The translations under genes and the position numbers were made by a program. Below, piece by piece: positions 11,408 to 22,248 of a stretch of 64,000 nucleotides of DNA; the stretch's first letter is position 1, and every line of letters begins with the position of its first letter. The stretch lies in the NCBI GenBank assembly GCA_021521415.1, contig JAIQDT010000295.1, positions 992,001-1,056,000 of the forward strand, read 5' to 3'. Under the pieces are notes generated by a model. The model made no database searches and was not told the origin of the DNA. It saw nothing but the letters and a program-made list of their open reading frames with translations. Origin of the DNA: Bidens hawaiensis. Its lineage: Eukaryota > Streptophyta > Magnoliopsida > Asterales > Asteraceae.

Positions 11408-12595
11408 TCACGCGTTTCCTCTTCCTTCCCTCACTGCCACGGCTTCTCTACACTCCCTAGCTATGTGACCTGACTTACCACACCTATAACACTTCTGGTC
11501 CTCGGTGCATTCACGGGAGAGGTGCCCCTCCCTCCCACATCGGTAGCACTGGTTTGGACCAGCCTTGCATTCCCCCAAGTGCATCTTTCCACACACCTTA
11601 CATGCTCCACTCCCTGCCATCTTCTGTGTCCTTCTCCCTGCATGTTCCACGATATCCCCAGCTCTTTTAGTTCCTTTCCCTTTTCCCTCATCTTCCACTC
11701 CCACATCATCCGCCGCCAGATCATCATAGACTATCTCCGCCAACTCGACCGCAGACTCAAAGGTAACAGGTTTGTTGGCCCTGACCAACATGCGGACCTT
11801 CTGGGGAAGTCCTCTAACGTAGCACTTGATCCGTTTCGCCTCGGTGTTCACCATGTCAGGTACCAACCTAGACATGCGGTTGAATTCAGTGGTGTACTCA
11901 CGATGTGTCATCTTGTCCGCCTTTAGATTCAGAAACTTCATCTCGGCCCTCTCAACCTCAGCATCAGCACAGAACCTTTTCATCACTAACTCCTTAAGGT
12001 CATCCCACCTCATGGCCTTAATCTCCTCTCGGGTCTTCCTTTGTTCGACCGTTTCCCACCAGTACATGGCCTCATCTTCAAATGACTGAGTGGCATAACC
12101 CACTGCTTGGTCAGGACGACACTCGCTAATGCGGATAACCTTATCCATGGCGGTTATCCACTGAAGGGTAGCGATTGCGTCTCCCAAACCAGTCAACTTA
12201 GGCGGGTCACAACCTTTGAAGGACTTATAGTTGCAACCGCCTCGGCCCCTCTTCCTTTCATCATCTTTCACAGACTTTACCTCACTCGAGTTATCCCTTT
12301 CCCTCTCGTCATTCTTTCTATTATTACCACCTGCCCCTTCAACGGTTCGTTCACGGCTTCCAGCAGACCCTTCGGGATTCAGGTTCTTCACAGCAGCAAC
12401 TACAGCTTGAACAATGGCTGCTTGAACTGCAGGGCTAAGTTGAACTTCTTCGTTGTTGTTCTGGTCTCCTCCAGCTGCGCTTCCTTCATCTTCGGTGTGG
12501 GAAGCTTCTTCCACCGAGGGTTGCCGGACAAGACGAGGCCTGCCACGACGCCCAGTGCGACCCCCAGTTTCAACAAATTCTCCAGCTCCAGCCAT
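11408..12595 (-). CDS. gag: Gag polyprotein, 395 aa, three zinc knuckles
   Basis: This intact ORF encodes the structural protein that packages element RNA into virus-like particles. Residues 1-120 are charged and Gly/Arg-rich. About 125-290 is a Retrotrans_gag domain ([46 protein letters not shown]). The C-terminus has a short CX2CX3HX3C motif ([12 protein letters not shown]) and two CCHC knuckles ([28 protein letters not shown]). It stops without fusing to protease or RT. The ATG is preceded seven bases upstream by a strong 3' splice acceptor (TTTTCCCTTTTAG), which supports this start. No frameshift or stop is present, in contrast to every other retroelement ORF here. Confidence 0.95.
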   Translation of the reverse strand: MAGAGEFVETGGRTGRRGRPRLVRQPSVEEASHTEDEGSAAGGDQNNNEEVQLSPAVQAAIVQAVVAAVKNLNPEGSAGSRERTVEGAGGNNRKNDERERDNSSEVKSVKDDERKRGRGGCNYKSFKGCDPPKLTGLGDAIATLQWITAMDKVIRISECRPDQAVGYATQSFEDEAMYWWETVEQRKTREEIKAMRWDDLKELVMKRFCADAEVERAEMKFLNLKADKMTHREYTTEFNRMSRLVPDMVNTEAKRIKCYVRGLPQKVRMLVRANKPVTFESAVELAEIVYDDLAADDVGVEDEGKGKGTKRAGDIVEHAGRRTQKMAGSGACKVCGKMHLGECKAGPNQCYRCGREGHLSRECTEDQKCYRCGKSGHIARECREAVAVREGRGNA

Positions 12596-12601
12596 CGTAA
12601 T

Positions 12602-12615
12602 CTAAAAGGGAAAAC
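12602..12615 (-). promoter_or_regulatory. Candidate 3' splice acceptor before gag
   Basis: On the minus strand the pyrimidine-rich GTTTTCCCTTTTAG ends at 12602, and ATTACG then separates it from the gag ATG at 12595. With the donor at 13999-14007 it would define an intron of 1403 bp (14004 to 12602) that removes the LTR end and the primer-binding site. The pairing is inferred. Confidence 0.45.
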
Positions 12616-12983
12616 ACAAACATCATCACTCAAGGATCTATCTAGTACAAGGATAGTAAGGCTAACAGGTAATAACAGTGGCCAGTTGTGATTAGCTGAT
12701 CACGTTACTTTCCGTGTCCTATACACTTCCCTTTATGAGTCCATTTGTGCTGGTTCTACATAAGCAGTTTGTCAAATCAAACAATCAATTATTCCTATCC
12801 CTAACGTTCACATATCTTTCTTTTCTCATTAACATATATCATTTAATCATACACCTTACCTTTACTGATCTTGCTTGAGCGACACATGGCATTCTTGAAC
12901 TGGCATCTTCTTTCCTTTCTTACTTAAATCCCATTTTCTGTTCGAGTCTAAGCATGTAGGATGCTTAAATCTCTCGAACTTAT

Positions 12984-12995
12984 GCTCTGATACCA
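12984..12995 (-). promoter_or_regulatory. Primer-binding site (initiator Met tRNA)
   Basis: In element sense TGGTATCAGAGC begins three bases after the 5' LTR end. This is the standard plant PBS complementary to the 3' end of initiator methionine tRNA. Confidence 0.9.
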
Positions 12996-13998
12996 ACTTG
13001 TAAGGCCCCGTTACCGGAAGCCCTACTTTCGCGTCGGATTTACTCATAAACACAGTTCTTCAAATCAGAGTTTATTAAAACTTTTCGCGGAATATAAAAC
13101 ATCAATCATTTGTTACAAATCATTCAATCTTTTCTTTGATACCATAACACAAAACTTTATATTTAAAACATCTTTACTTCTTTCTTCAGATGCCAGCCGT
13201 TCAATCCATGCCGTGTGTCATCCTCATGCTAACTCTATAATCAGCTCACCTGCGTGCATACTAAAAGTCAGCTACGCTGAGTGAGTTCTAGTTAATCAAG
13301 CAACTTATCATACAACCACTTCATACAATATATATATACGTATCCGAAGACACATAGTCCACTGTCTAACATGCCACTGTTTAACCACTTAATTACCCCT
13401 ACAGCTTAGCCACTTAATTACAACGGCACGTATAGGCTTTCCCTATCACGCACTCACGCTATGCCACTTAATAACGAAGGCACGTATAGGCTTTCCCTAT
13501 CACGCACTCACGCTATGCCACTTAATAGCGAAGGCACGTATAGGCTTTCCCTATCACGCACTCACGCTATGCCACTTAATAACGAAGGCACGTATAGGCT
13601 TTCCCTATCACGCACTCACGCTATGCCACTTAATAACGAAGGCACGTATAGGCTTTCCCTATCACGCACTCACGCTATGCCACTAACACCCTTACTAGAC
13701 TCCTGCTACCTCTAACACACTCTACCTCAACCTGCCTTGGTCACACTCATATTAGTTTAGTATTTACGTAGTGAACAAGTCACATCACATCATTCATACA
13801 CACTATCAACCACTTGGCAATCGCTATCCTTGGCGATACGTGCAATATCCGAAGATCGTTCACGTACCGACAAGCATTATAAATATATACCTCATATAAC
13901 ATCTATAGCATACACTTACCACTTAAAGTAAGTGGATTCACACTTCACATCGAGTATGCACACAGCCCCGAAAACATAACAAGGAAATGGGGCTAGAA

Positions 13999-14007
13999 AC
14001 TCACCTG
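13999..14007 (-). promoter_or_regulatory. Candidate 5' splice donor in the 5' LTR
   Basis: On the minus strand the sequence is CAG|GTGAGT, a perfect consensus donor, directly downstream in element sense of nothing coding and next to the AGCCCC/GGGGCT hairpin. The GTGAGTTTC block is shared with LTRs of other families. Confidence 0.5.
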
Positions 14008-14941
14008 AATACGGTTACGTTCTCCGTTGATTGTAATTCCTTTCTTTAACTGGGCTCGGCTAACTGTATAATATTTACACATATCAATTAACTACTACTA
14101 CTCGTTTTCGATAACTGCCTTAACACATTTTCCAGTAGGTTATTAATTCATTTTATAAACGAACTTCGCTTCAGGCGAAGTTAAACCTTAGGCGAACTCG
14201 GAAACAGCTTGGTTCTGGCTTGATTCGATCGAATAGGAACACGTTCGATCGAATAGGAACACGTTCGATCGAATAGGAACACGTTCGATCGAATAGGAAC
14301 ACGTTCGATCAAACAGGAACACGTTCGATCGAATAGGAACACGTTCGATCAAACAGGAACACGTTCGATCGAATACAACACTCATTCGATCGAATACAAA
14401 ACTCATTCGATCGAATGAGTTGGAGACTATTCGGTTGCTTCCCTATTCGGTCGACTGGACTTGTTCGATCTACGCATTCGATCGAATGGACTGATTCGAT
14501 CGACTGGTTCGATCGAATGAGTCTGATTCGACTCCTTCAAGCTGGGCGACGGAGAAACCCACGGGTTTTCCAGATTTTCCAGATTTTTGACCCAAAATCG
14601 AAGTTTTTGACATGGAAATGCTCGGGATTGAAAGGGCTATCGATTCCTTGTACTTTTAAACACAAAAGCTTGCATTTTGACATCAAAACAAGGCGGTTTT
14701 TGACCCGAAAACTCAAGTTACGAAAATAGGGAGTTTTTGCTCGATTTGAGCTCGAAAATGGTTATGAAAACGGATGATTTTCGAGAGGGACTTACCAAAA
14801 ACGATTAGGAACTAGATTGTGGACTCGGATTTGTGATTTGAGAACTTTCTCTCTCTAGCTTCTCTCTCTAGAAATGAGAGTGTTTGGGTGGGTGTAAGTG
14901 AAGGAAGATGGTGAAAATGGTGGAAGTGTCAAGAACTTTCG

Positions 14942-14951
14942 TTTATATACT
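14942..14951 (-). promoter_or_regulatory. TATA-like box of the gag-only element
   Basis: Minus-strand GTATATAAAC lies about 170 bp inside the 5' LTR from its TG end, a usual distance for a U3 promoter. Related LTRs have TATATATAC near 4000 and ATTATATAAA near 63450. Confidence 0.5.
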
Positions 14952-15180
14952 ACGAGTTTGGTTAGGCTCGGGTTGGCTTCCTACGGGTCGAGACAGGCCG
15001 AGTTCATAAAATAACTAAGCCCAAGACCCGTTCCTTACTCGACATTAAATAACTAAAACGTGAAATTACTAAACATAACTTTCTTTTATTTATCAAAATA
15101 AAAAATTTCGGGATGTTACATATATGTGATATTTTGTTTTTGTAGTTTACTTTAAATTAAATAAATTAATTATTTTTCAG

Positions 15181-16896
15181 ATTTATGTCTTAGTGACGAC
15201 CAACTTATGAACTTGGCATTACTTGAGATTGAAGAGTTTTTGGTATCAAACAATTCATCTCTATGTAGGTTTTCGCACATCCCGTTTCCAGATCAGGAAT
15301 CTATATCTGCCTCAATGAATCCTCTTATGATGGAAGAACTAGCTTATGATACCAATGCTTTGACAAATGATTTTAAGCATTTGTATATATCTCTAACTTC
15401 TGAACAAAAAGGCGTTTACAACGAAATATTTGACTCATGGAAACGTAAAAAAGGTGGTGTTTTTTTCGTTTATGGTTATGGTGGTACCGACAAAACATAC
15501 TTATGGAAAACTTTATCTGCCTCAATTCGGTCTAAGGGAGAAATTGTTCTTAATGTTGCTTCAAGTCGAATAGCATCTTTATTATTAGATGGCGGTATAA
15601 CTGCTCATTCAATATTCTTCATTCCAATAAATCTTCAGGTAAGTATTATAAATTTTATTAGGTAGTTATTATTTTACAGTTTAATTTATCTTTTTTAATT
15701 ATTATATTTAATATAATGTTTACATATTCAACATTTTCAGGTTAAGGGAAATACTGATGTTTCTGACTTATTGAAGAAAACATCAATTTGGGACGAAGCT
15801 CCAATGATTCACAAACATGCGTTTGAAGCTTTGGACAGAACGCTAAAAGATGTTATGAAAGGTGATTTGGCAAACACTTCTGAATCATTGTTTTGAGGTA
15901 AGGTAATTGTTCTTGGAGTGATTTCAGACAGATTTTACCTGTTGTACATAATGGAACAAGAAACGAGTGTGTCAATGCCACAATTAGTTCTTCTTACATA
16001 TGGTCAAAGTGTAAGGTTTTGAAACTAACAAAGAACATGAGGTTGACTGTTGGTTCTCAAATGACAAACACTTTAGAGATTCAAAAATTTGCTGATTGGT
16101 TGTTGGATATTGGTGAAGGTAATCTTGGTGGTCCAAATGATGGTGAAGCAACTATATCAATTCCAAATGGCCTTCTAATAAAATATTCCCTTGATCCTAT
16201 GTCTGATTTAATAGAATTTGTTTATCCTTCTATGTTAGAAAGGTTTAACGATCTTACTTACTTTCAAGAACGGGCGTTGCTTGCTCCCTTAAATGAGGTG
16301 GTTCAAGAAATTAATGATCGTATGTTATCATATTTTCCCGATCAAGAAATGGAATACTTAAGTTCAGATAGTATCGATGAGGTTGAAAGTGTCTCAGAAG
16401 ATTTTGATCCCACGTTGTACTCTCATGATTTCCTTAATGGTATAAAGATGTCTGGAATGCCAAACCATCGTTTGTTACTTAAGGTGGGAGTTCCTATTAT
16501 GTTACTTAGAAATATTAATCAGAAAAAATGTTTGTGCAATGGAACTAGACTACAAGTTGTTAGTTTGGGAAAACACGTCATTGAAGCTAAGGTTGTTTCT
16601 GGTACAAATATAGGATTTCGTACTTTAATTAGCAGAATAAGTCTTACACCTTCTGATAAGAAGCTTCCATTCAAGTTAAAGAGAAGACAGTTTCCTATAT
16701 CCGTTTGTTTTGCAATGACTATAAATAAAGTCAAGGACAATCGTTATCGCGTGTTGGATTATATTTAAAAGACCCGGTTTTTACTCATGGCCAGCTTTAT
16801 GTTGCTTTGTCTAGAGTTAAGACTCGAGAAGGTATTAAGATTGTTTTACTAGATAAAGAATCTCAATTGATTAACGAAAAAAAACGTTGTGAATAA
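15181..16896 (+). pseudogene. Helitron PIF1-like helicase part, degraded
   Basis: The exon at 15181-15640 opens with LCLSDDQLMNLALLEIEEFL, typical of the segment before the Helitron helicase. It contains a Walker A variant GYGGTDKT, in which the usual G before K is D. After an intron (about 15641-15740) come KKTSIWDEAPM (Walker B), a TGA at 15895 and a small deletion that destroys the GGDFRQ-type motif. The frame recovers at 16019 as KLTKNMRLT and runs through helicase motifs to 16740. A further frameshift near 16735 separates the SRVGLY/HGQLYVALSRV C-terminus, which ends at the TAA at 16894-16896. It would have unwound DNA during rolling-circle transposition. Confidence 0.88.
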
Positions 16897-17087
16897 GGAA
16901 ATATTTGGAAACCTTTTATGAGTTTTTACATTTCATTTTCGTTTATGTTTCAACTGTTGTAATTGCATTTAACTTTTTATTATAAAAGGATTGTGTTAAT
17001 TATTTTATGTCTAACTATAGGTATATGTTTGTTTGTTAATCATCCATTATTTTTTCTTATTTTTTATGTTTCTCTTTTATCTTGTAC

Positions 17088-18618
17088 TCAGTATATAGAG
17101 GCAGAGAGATACTAGCACATTTTTTGGTGGTCCAGATATTAAATCGAGAGGAGAGATGTTATATTATGAGGGGTGTGATCATATGTGCCCTAACCAAAAA
17201 CAAAGTACACTCGTTTGGGCGGTTTCATAGTTTTAAATGTATCATTAAATTGTTTGGTGGGTTATCAACCTTGACGGAGTCAGTTTTTGGGAATTGGGTA
17301 TGACCATATTGCTTACTAGTATTAACAGTGGTAATTGATGAATCATCGATCGAGGTGTATGTGTTGCATGAGAGTTTGCTTGAGGGCAAGCAAAAGATAA
17401 TTGTGGGGATGTGATGGTCGGGTAAAAGTCATATATTATTATATTATTTGTTTACTTTTAGTTTAAAAATGATGTGAACTTTGGTACTTCAAGGGTGTTT
17501 ATGTGTTTCAGGATAGTTGACATTAAGGACGCTTATCGGGATGAATTACAGGCTTGGAACGAATATGTAGAAGACTCGTGATGATTAGCACGATTTCCTA
17601 TGCAAAATAAAAGAAGAAAATAATGAGAATGTGTCAGATACCCCTTAGCGCGGCTCTAAGGGGCCCTGGGTGTAACCTTAGAGCTACTCTAAGGTCAAAT
17701 TTAAGAAATCAGGAAATTAGACCTTAGCGCTGCGCTAAGGTCTCACCCCTGGATTTTAGCACCACGCTAACATCCCTTAAGACGGAAAGTTAACCTAACT
17801 TTGATATAATCATTTTGAGCCCCTAATTCAACACATCCTTCGTTCCAGCAACCAAGTACAAGCCCTTGGACGATTTTGCACCATCCCGAATCCTCGGGTT
17901 TGTCCCTTCATCGCATGCTTTCATCCTGTCATCAGATAAGTGAATCCTTCATGATGCCAATGTCAGGCTAAAACCATTGTATTCACTTTAGGTTAGGGTT
18001 TTTTGTAAACGAACTTTGATCAGATTTTATGTTTTGAATGAGTATGAACTTGATTGAATGTCTTTAATCTTTTTTTACATTATGAATTGATTGTTTAAAT
18101 AGTTTATGAGTTTGATTCTCAACTTTGCATCACTTTTCTGGTTGTGTTCATCACATGTAGGGTTAGCTCTTATGTCATTGAACCAGTATTCGTTAGTCAT
18201 TTCTTAAAATTTGTGTCCATACATTAAACTGGTAATTGGGTAAACCGGGGTTCAGTTGTATCAACAATTCGGTTAGGGTATCGTTTGTCATCGCAACCCA
18301 ACTGTTAGGTTTAGTAATTACTGCGCAATTAATTCCTATGAATATGTGATTAGTCGGTCATCACATTACCTGAACCTGAAGCGAATCTGTTTGTCATTAT
18401 TGTTTACAAACTTTTCCAAGTAATCGTGTGTTCTTATAATTATCTTTAAAAAAATGCTTGACATCGATTGTCCTCCTAAAATAATAATTAATTAGCCATG
18501 AAATTTACTTGCATTTTCCATTGATTCCCTGTGGAGATGACCTTACTTACTCATACTAGTTATAGGTATTTAAGTTTTATAAATACTTGTTTTTTATTAG
18601 AGCATGACTTCTACGCCA
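17088..18618 (+). mobile_element. Athila-type 3' tail and LTR (truncated element)
   Basis: 17088-17411 matches, with many changes, the stretch that precedes the 3' LTR of the Athila element (about 45985-46312). Shared landmarks are CCTAACC-A--AACAAAGTACAC, TTACTAGTATTAA and GCTTGAGGGCAAGCAAAAGATAA. A polypurine tract (TTGTGGGGATG) is followed at 17412 by TGATGGTCGG, the LTR start of that family. The LTR probably ends at CTACGCCA (18618), after the Athila-like 'tccctgtggagatgacc' region. No gag, pol or second LTR is present. The left boundary is where recognisable similarity begins and is approximate. Confidence 0.7.
17641..17770. repeat. Four palindromes in the U3 of the 17412 LTR
   Basis: The palindromes are CCCCTTAG...CTAAGGGG (17641-17663), CCTTAGAG...CTCTAAGG (17676-17694), CCTTAGCGC.GCGCTAAGG (17722-17740) and TTAGC...GCTAA (17756-17770). 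They are spaced 30-45 bp apart, followed by TGATATAATC near 17802. Their number and spacing mirror the array in the Athila LTR at 33973-34105, but the sequence differs. Confidence 0.75.
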
Positions 18619-19034
18619 TGTACCCCCTTTCTAATAACTTTAAAATTCCTATCTCGCTTCGATTTTTTCTTAATCTGCAGAAGCGATCACATATGTTGAG
18701 AGAGAGTTAAAAGAGGGAAAGGTTGGCGGGTTCGACTTCTTTTTTCTAGCTGCACCATTCACTCATATTTTTACATTGTCTTCATCATTAGAAGCTTTAA
18801 AAAGGTGGTTAAAACTGAACAGAAGGGGAGGGGCCTAGCTAGAAGGATCGATGGAAGAGAGTGGTTGTGTTAAATTGTGAAGGATGGCGGTTGTGGTGTC
18901 ATACAATAATGGTAGTATTAAATGGGGTACTGTGGGAAAGATCGCTAGTGTGGTGATGGAGATCTTGAAGAAGATGGGGTGTCATGCTTGATAAACATTG
19001 AATAAGGTAAATTGGGTGGCTCCCACCCGATCTC
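18619..19034. other. Unassigned DNA left of the Tat-1 insertion
   Basis: No ORF or known repeat is recognised. The right end joins the Ty1/copia relic that hosts the Tat element, so part of this may be its unrecognised continuation. Confidence 0.3.
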
Positions 19035-19091
19035 ACACACGTATGTTGTTTTTCAGAACTTACCTGGTGAGGCTAAATCCAAGAAACACAC
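19035..19091 (-). pseudogene. Ty1/copia RNase H relic, left part
   Basis: On the minus strand the bases next to the Tat-1 insertion read VFLGFSLTR and then, after a frame break, SSEKQ. This matches the copia RNase H block YCVFLG..L.SW.SSKKQ. It joins the piece at 29203-29730 across the Tat element and its CACAC duplication. Confidence 0.65.
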
Positions 19092-19746
19092 TGTTGCTAC
19101 AACAAAGATAAGACCAATGATAGTGAATGGACTGGTTAGGCTAACAAGCTTCAAGGGTTCAGGTTAACCTAAAGCAGGTCGTGGTGTCCCTCTACATTTG
19201 CAAAACGTAGAAGGAGGTTCACTAGTTTGTTGTTGATTGCTATAGTTCACCGAGGATCAAGAACCGTGATGTTTGGAATCGGTTTTAGGATGATGTTTTT
19301 GGTGAAGCTATGGAGTAGTTGAAGTGAGAAAGAAATAAGTTAAGAGCATATCTCTCAAGGAAGAAGAGAAGATTAGGGAGATGGTGTTATCTACCCAGAT
19401 CTTGGTGTGTTCTTGTTTATGGCTAAGTTCTTGTTATATAGAAGAAGAGACCAAGCCTTTCGTCCAGTGTACAAACTATGTTACCTCCAGTCTGCATAGT
19501 GAGTTGACCTTTATGGGCGGGAATCTTTGGACCGCTGGTCCATGGTTAAAATAATAATACTTTATCTGAGCATGTCCTTTGCTCAGAGGGGACAAGGATG
19601 TGAACAGTGATGTGACATCGTACTGTAGCACGTGGGTACTTGTTTACATAAGTTTGGGCGGGAAATGAAGCCTTTAACCTTTCAACCTTTTTAGCGTTAA
19701 TGTGTTCCAGCCATTTTATTATTTCCTTGGGCTACCCCCGCCATCA
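19092..19746 (-). repeat. 3' LTR of Tat-1
   Basis: Nearly matches 28549-29202 with scattered substitutions (for example aaagcagg against acgcagg, and gctacccccg against gttaccacg at the end). The adjacent GCCCCCCAAGTCAG at 19747-19760 is the polypurine tract on the minus strand. Confidence 0.93.
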
Positions 19747-19762
19747 GCCCCCCAAGTCAGAG
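19747..19762 (-). promoter_or_regulatory. Polypurine tract of Tat-1
   Basis: In element sense TCTGACTTGGGGGGC abuts the 3' LTR start. Confidence 0.7.
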
Positions 19763-20075
19763 GTGTTTGGGAGGTAAGCTCAAGGGCTTCTGACTTTTGC
19801 ACACGTTTTGTTTATTCCTTAAAGGCTTCAAGGCTTGTAAGCTTCGAGGCTTTGTTCAGTTTTGGTTATTTTTTGAAAAATTTGAAAGGACAGCTGATGT
19901 GATAGTAACTGCCATATTGCGGTTCCCAATAACTGCTTTTTCATTAATAGCTATCAATAGGATAACTACTCATTTTCTTCTAGTTTTTTCTTTAAAGTTT
20001 CCATCATAAACATATTCAAGTTTCTTTCAATCTTCTATCAGGTTAGTTTCGATCCTTCCCCTTTCTTTCAAAACT

Positions 20076-22248
20076 ATGGTTGCTAAAAAGGATCTTTCGG
20101 TCAGCTTTTCTCGATTAACCCAAGAAGAGGTTTAATCATTCTGTATTGAATGGGGAATAGGGTTAAAGTACAAACCATTTGCTCCGCCGGTCGATTCTTC
20201 GATTTATCGGTGTCCGGCGGGCTTTATTGCTTTATACCGTCGTCATTTTGAGTTTTCCAATCTCCGGCACCCTTTTTCGGTTTTTGTTTTGTATGTTTTG
20301 GAGTATTACCATATATCGTTCGGTCAAATCCATCCTTTGGGGCTTGCTAGGGTATTGCATTTTGAGTTTTTGTGTAGAGCCCTAGATTATGACCCTTCGT
20401 TGTTGAGTTTTCGTCGTTTCTTTCGCTTAGAAAAGAACGGCGATTGGTATACTTCCGAACATACTAAGGTCGATACGTGTTTGGTTTCTTCGGCGGTTAC
20501 AACCCTCGGTTCTTGGAAGGTCCGTTTTTTCTTTGTTTTCGATTCCATCCTTCCATTTAAACCCGTTTGGAGACAACCCGAGGCCGTTCTAAACGAGCCT
20601 GAGCCGGCTGCATCGGAGTTGAATGATTTGTTTTTGAAACGTATTAGAGAGTGTCCATCACGTCTTCGTCCTTTTCCCAAACACCTTCTTGTGTTATTAG
20701 GAATTAGCAAACTTTGGGATAAGCCTAATTGGGATCCCGTGCTTTTGAGGGATAATAAGGGTATGCATTTGTTTATCCCGTATTTGCTTTATCTTGTTGA
20801 TATGTTTGCTAATGATTTTCCTTTATATTTTATAGTTATGTCTGCCTTAGATTTTTTGAAGAGTGATGACACTTCGGATGTTGGGTTTACTGATATTGCG
20901 GATGCTGTTGGGGAGGATTTGGTTGTTCGAGGGAAGGAGGGTCGATTTGAGGACGCTGAGTATGTTGGGGTTGCAAACGTTAAAGGGTTCACCAAGACCG
21001 CTGTTCCGAAATCTTTTTCCCGTCATTCCACACGACGTTTGCTGAAGTTTGTTGGCACTTCATCTTCTCATGAACCAGTTGAGGTTAGTGATGGTATTCA
21101 GGTTTCTGAAGACCAAGGTCCAACTATGGAGGTTGAGAAGGAGCAAGGGTTGGTGGTTTCTAAGAAGGGGAAATCGGTTGGGAAGAAAGCTGCGATGTCT
21201 GTGGTTCAAGGGTTGGATGGCAATGCGGTTTATGTGCCAGAGTGGAGTGTCAAGGTTGGGGATAGCTTCAAAGATCCCGAAGTGTGTGCGGACGCGTTAG
21301 CCAATTTCACTCCTCCAGGGGTTCGTGATACTATTTCCAAGATGGAGGGTGATTCCCTTTTGTCCAAGCTAATCTTGAATTCTCGTAACGTTTCTGCCCT
21401 TTTGGCAGAGGGTGTCACTCGTTTTCGAAAAGAGATGGAGGAGTATGAGGAGTTTATGAAGATGAAGGAGAAGATGAGGGCCTCTATGGCGGCCATGAAG
21501 AAAGAGGTAGAAGGGTTTTCTGGGAAGGAGAAAGTGTATGTGAAATGGATTGACGATTGTCTCGTGGCCATGAGATTGAGATGGCAGGTTTGAAAAAAGC
21601 TATGGAAGCTGACAAGGCTAAGTTGGATGCTGATCGGGAAGCTTTTGAGTGCAGAGGAGAGCCTTCGAGATGGAGAAGGAAGGCTTGAAGGCTTCGGTTA
21701 CCCAGACTTCTGATGACAACAAGTGGTTGATTGAGCATAGGTTTCAGCAGGTTGTAACTTACTTGCTTCATTCTAAGGAGTTTAACTCGGTGCTGGGCTA
21801 TGTTTACACAAAGCTGCTAGACCGTGGGAAACATTTGGGTTTTATTGCAGGCTTCCATCATCACGAAACCGGTCAACCTATGGAGCAGTCTCCCTTGTTC
21901 AACCATGAAGCTTACATGCTTTTCACCGGTTCAGTTCATGCAATGGAAAGGCTCACTTACCCTTATGTGGGTGAAGTTTCATCATGCTATGGTAAGCCTC
22001 TTTCAATTTTGCAGGGCTTGAAACCAACCGGCCTTGATGAGAAGGTTGCTAAAGAGGTGCTTGAGTCCTTGTCGCAGAAACGCTCCCGCTTTGGCGATAG
22101 TGAAGAGACTTTATCTTGGGAAAGAGACGGATCTCATGTAGCAAGCCTCGAAGGCTCGGCTGTTGCTGGTGTTGGCCCGCAAGTCAAGAAGTCCAAGAAG
22201 GGTAAAAGTGTTAAGGCTAGTACTTCAAAGCATGTTTCTAATGTTTAA
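20076..22248 (+). pseudogene. Antisense ORF of Tat-1, gypsy-type 'Transposase_28'-like protein
   Basis: This frame lies opposite to gag-pol between integrase and 3' LTR. It starts at ATG 20076 (MVAKKDLSVSFSRLTQEEV), has an in-frame TAA at 20133-20135, then runs open to 21593. Landmarks are KYKPFAPPVDSSIYRCPAGF, LEYYHISFGQIHPLGLARV, YDPSLLSFRRFFRL and VMSALDFLKSDDTSDV. These fit the family annotated as putative gypsy-type transposon (Pfam Transposase_28). Residues 380-430 are Glu/Lys/Met-rich, like a coiled coil. A frameshift near 21590 leads into a second coiled coil and a C-terminal domain (SKEFNSVLGYVYTKLLDRGKHLGF) ending in a Lys/Ser-rich basic tail at 22248. Function is unknown; 'transposase' is only a database label. 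Confidence 0.75.

Larger units (their letters stand above)
8967..15120 (-). mobile_element. Complete gag-only (TR-GAG-like) Ty3/gypsy-type LTR element
   Basis: The element has LTRs of exactly 2122 bp at 8967-11088 and 12999-15120, the target duplication TATAT (8962-8966 and 15121-15125), a primer-binding site for initiator Met tRNA, a polypurine tract, and one gag ORF. The internal region is only 1.9 kb and encodes no protease, RT, RNase H or integrase, so it must borrow them from another element. Reading the two LTRs side by side over long stretches I found no difference. The insertion is therefore recent, and the family was probably active recently. It is inserted in an intron of the Helitron gene. 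Confidence 0.95.
12999..15120 (-). repeat. 5' LTR of the gag-only element
   Basis: This LTR has the same length and, by eye, the same sequence as 8967-11088 with a constant offset of 4032. It holds the same 54-bp repeats (13425-13682), GATC-rich array (14222-14532) and hairpin. Transcription of the element would start here and run leftward. Confidence 0.95.
4882..16896 (+). mobile_element. Decayed autonomous Helitron, interrupted by a gag-only LTR element
   Basis: Helitrons are rolling-circle DNA transposons whose single protein joins a HUH Rep nuclease to a PIF1-family helicase. Both halves are recognisable here: Rep at 4882-8950 and helicase at 15181-16896, separated by the 6.15-kb LTR element at 8967-15120, which landed in an intron. 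Stops, frameshifts, a deletion in Rep and a changed Walker A make it non-autonomous now. I could not place the 5' TC end or the 3' hairpin/CTRR end. The 3' end may have been lost where the Athila-type sequence begins near 17088. Confidence 0.88.

Noticed and set aside
4882..16896. B3 gene captured by the Helitron
   Set aside because: They are neighbours on one strand, but I could not define Helitron ends enclosing the B3 exons, so simple adjacency is the safer reading.
17083..18623. TGTAC on both sides of the truncated Athila tail as a target duplication
   Set aside because: The left copy appears to lie within sequence that still aligns with the Athila 3' region (TGTACTCA against TGTGACTCA near 45975), and the left edge is not an LTR start, so the 5-bp match is probably chance.
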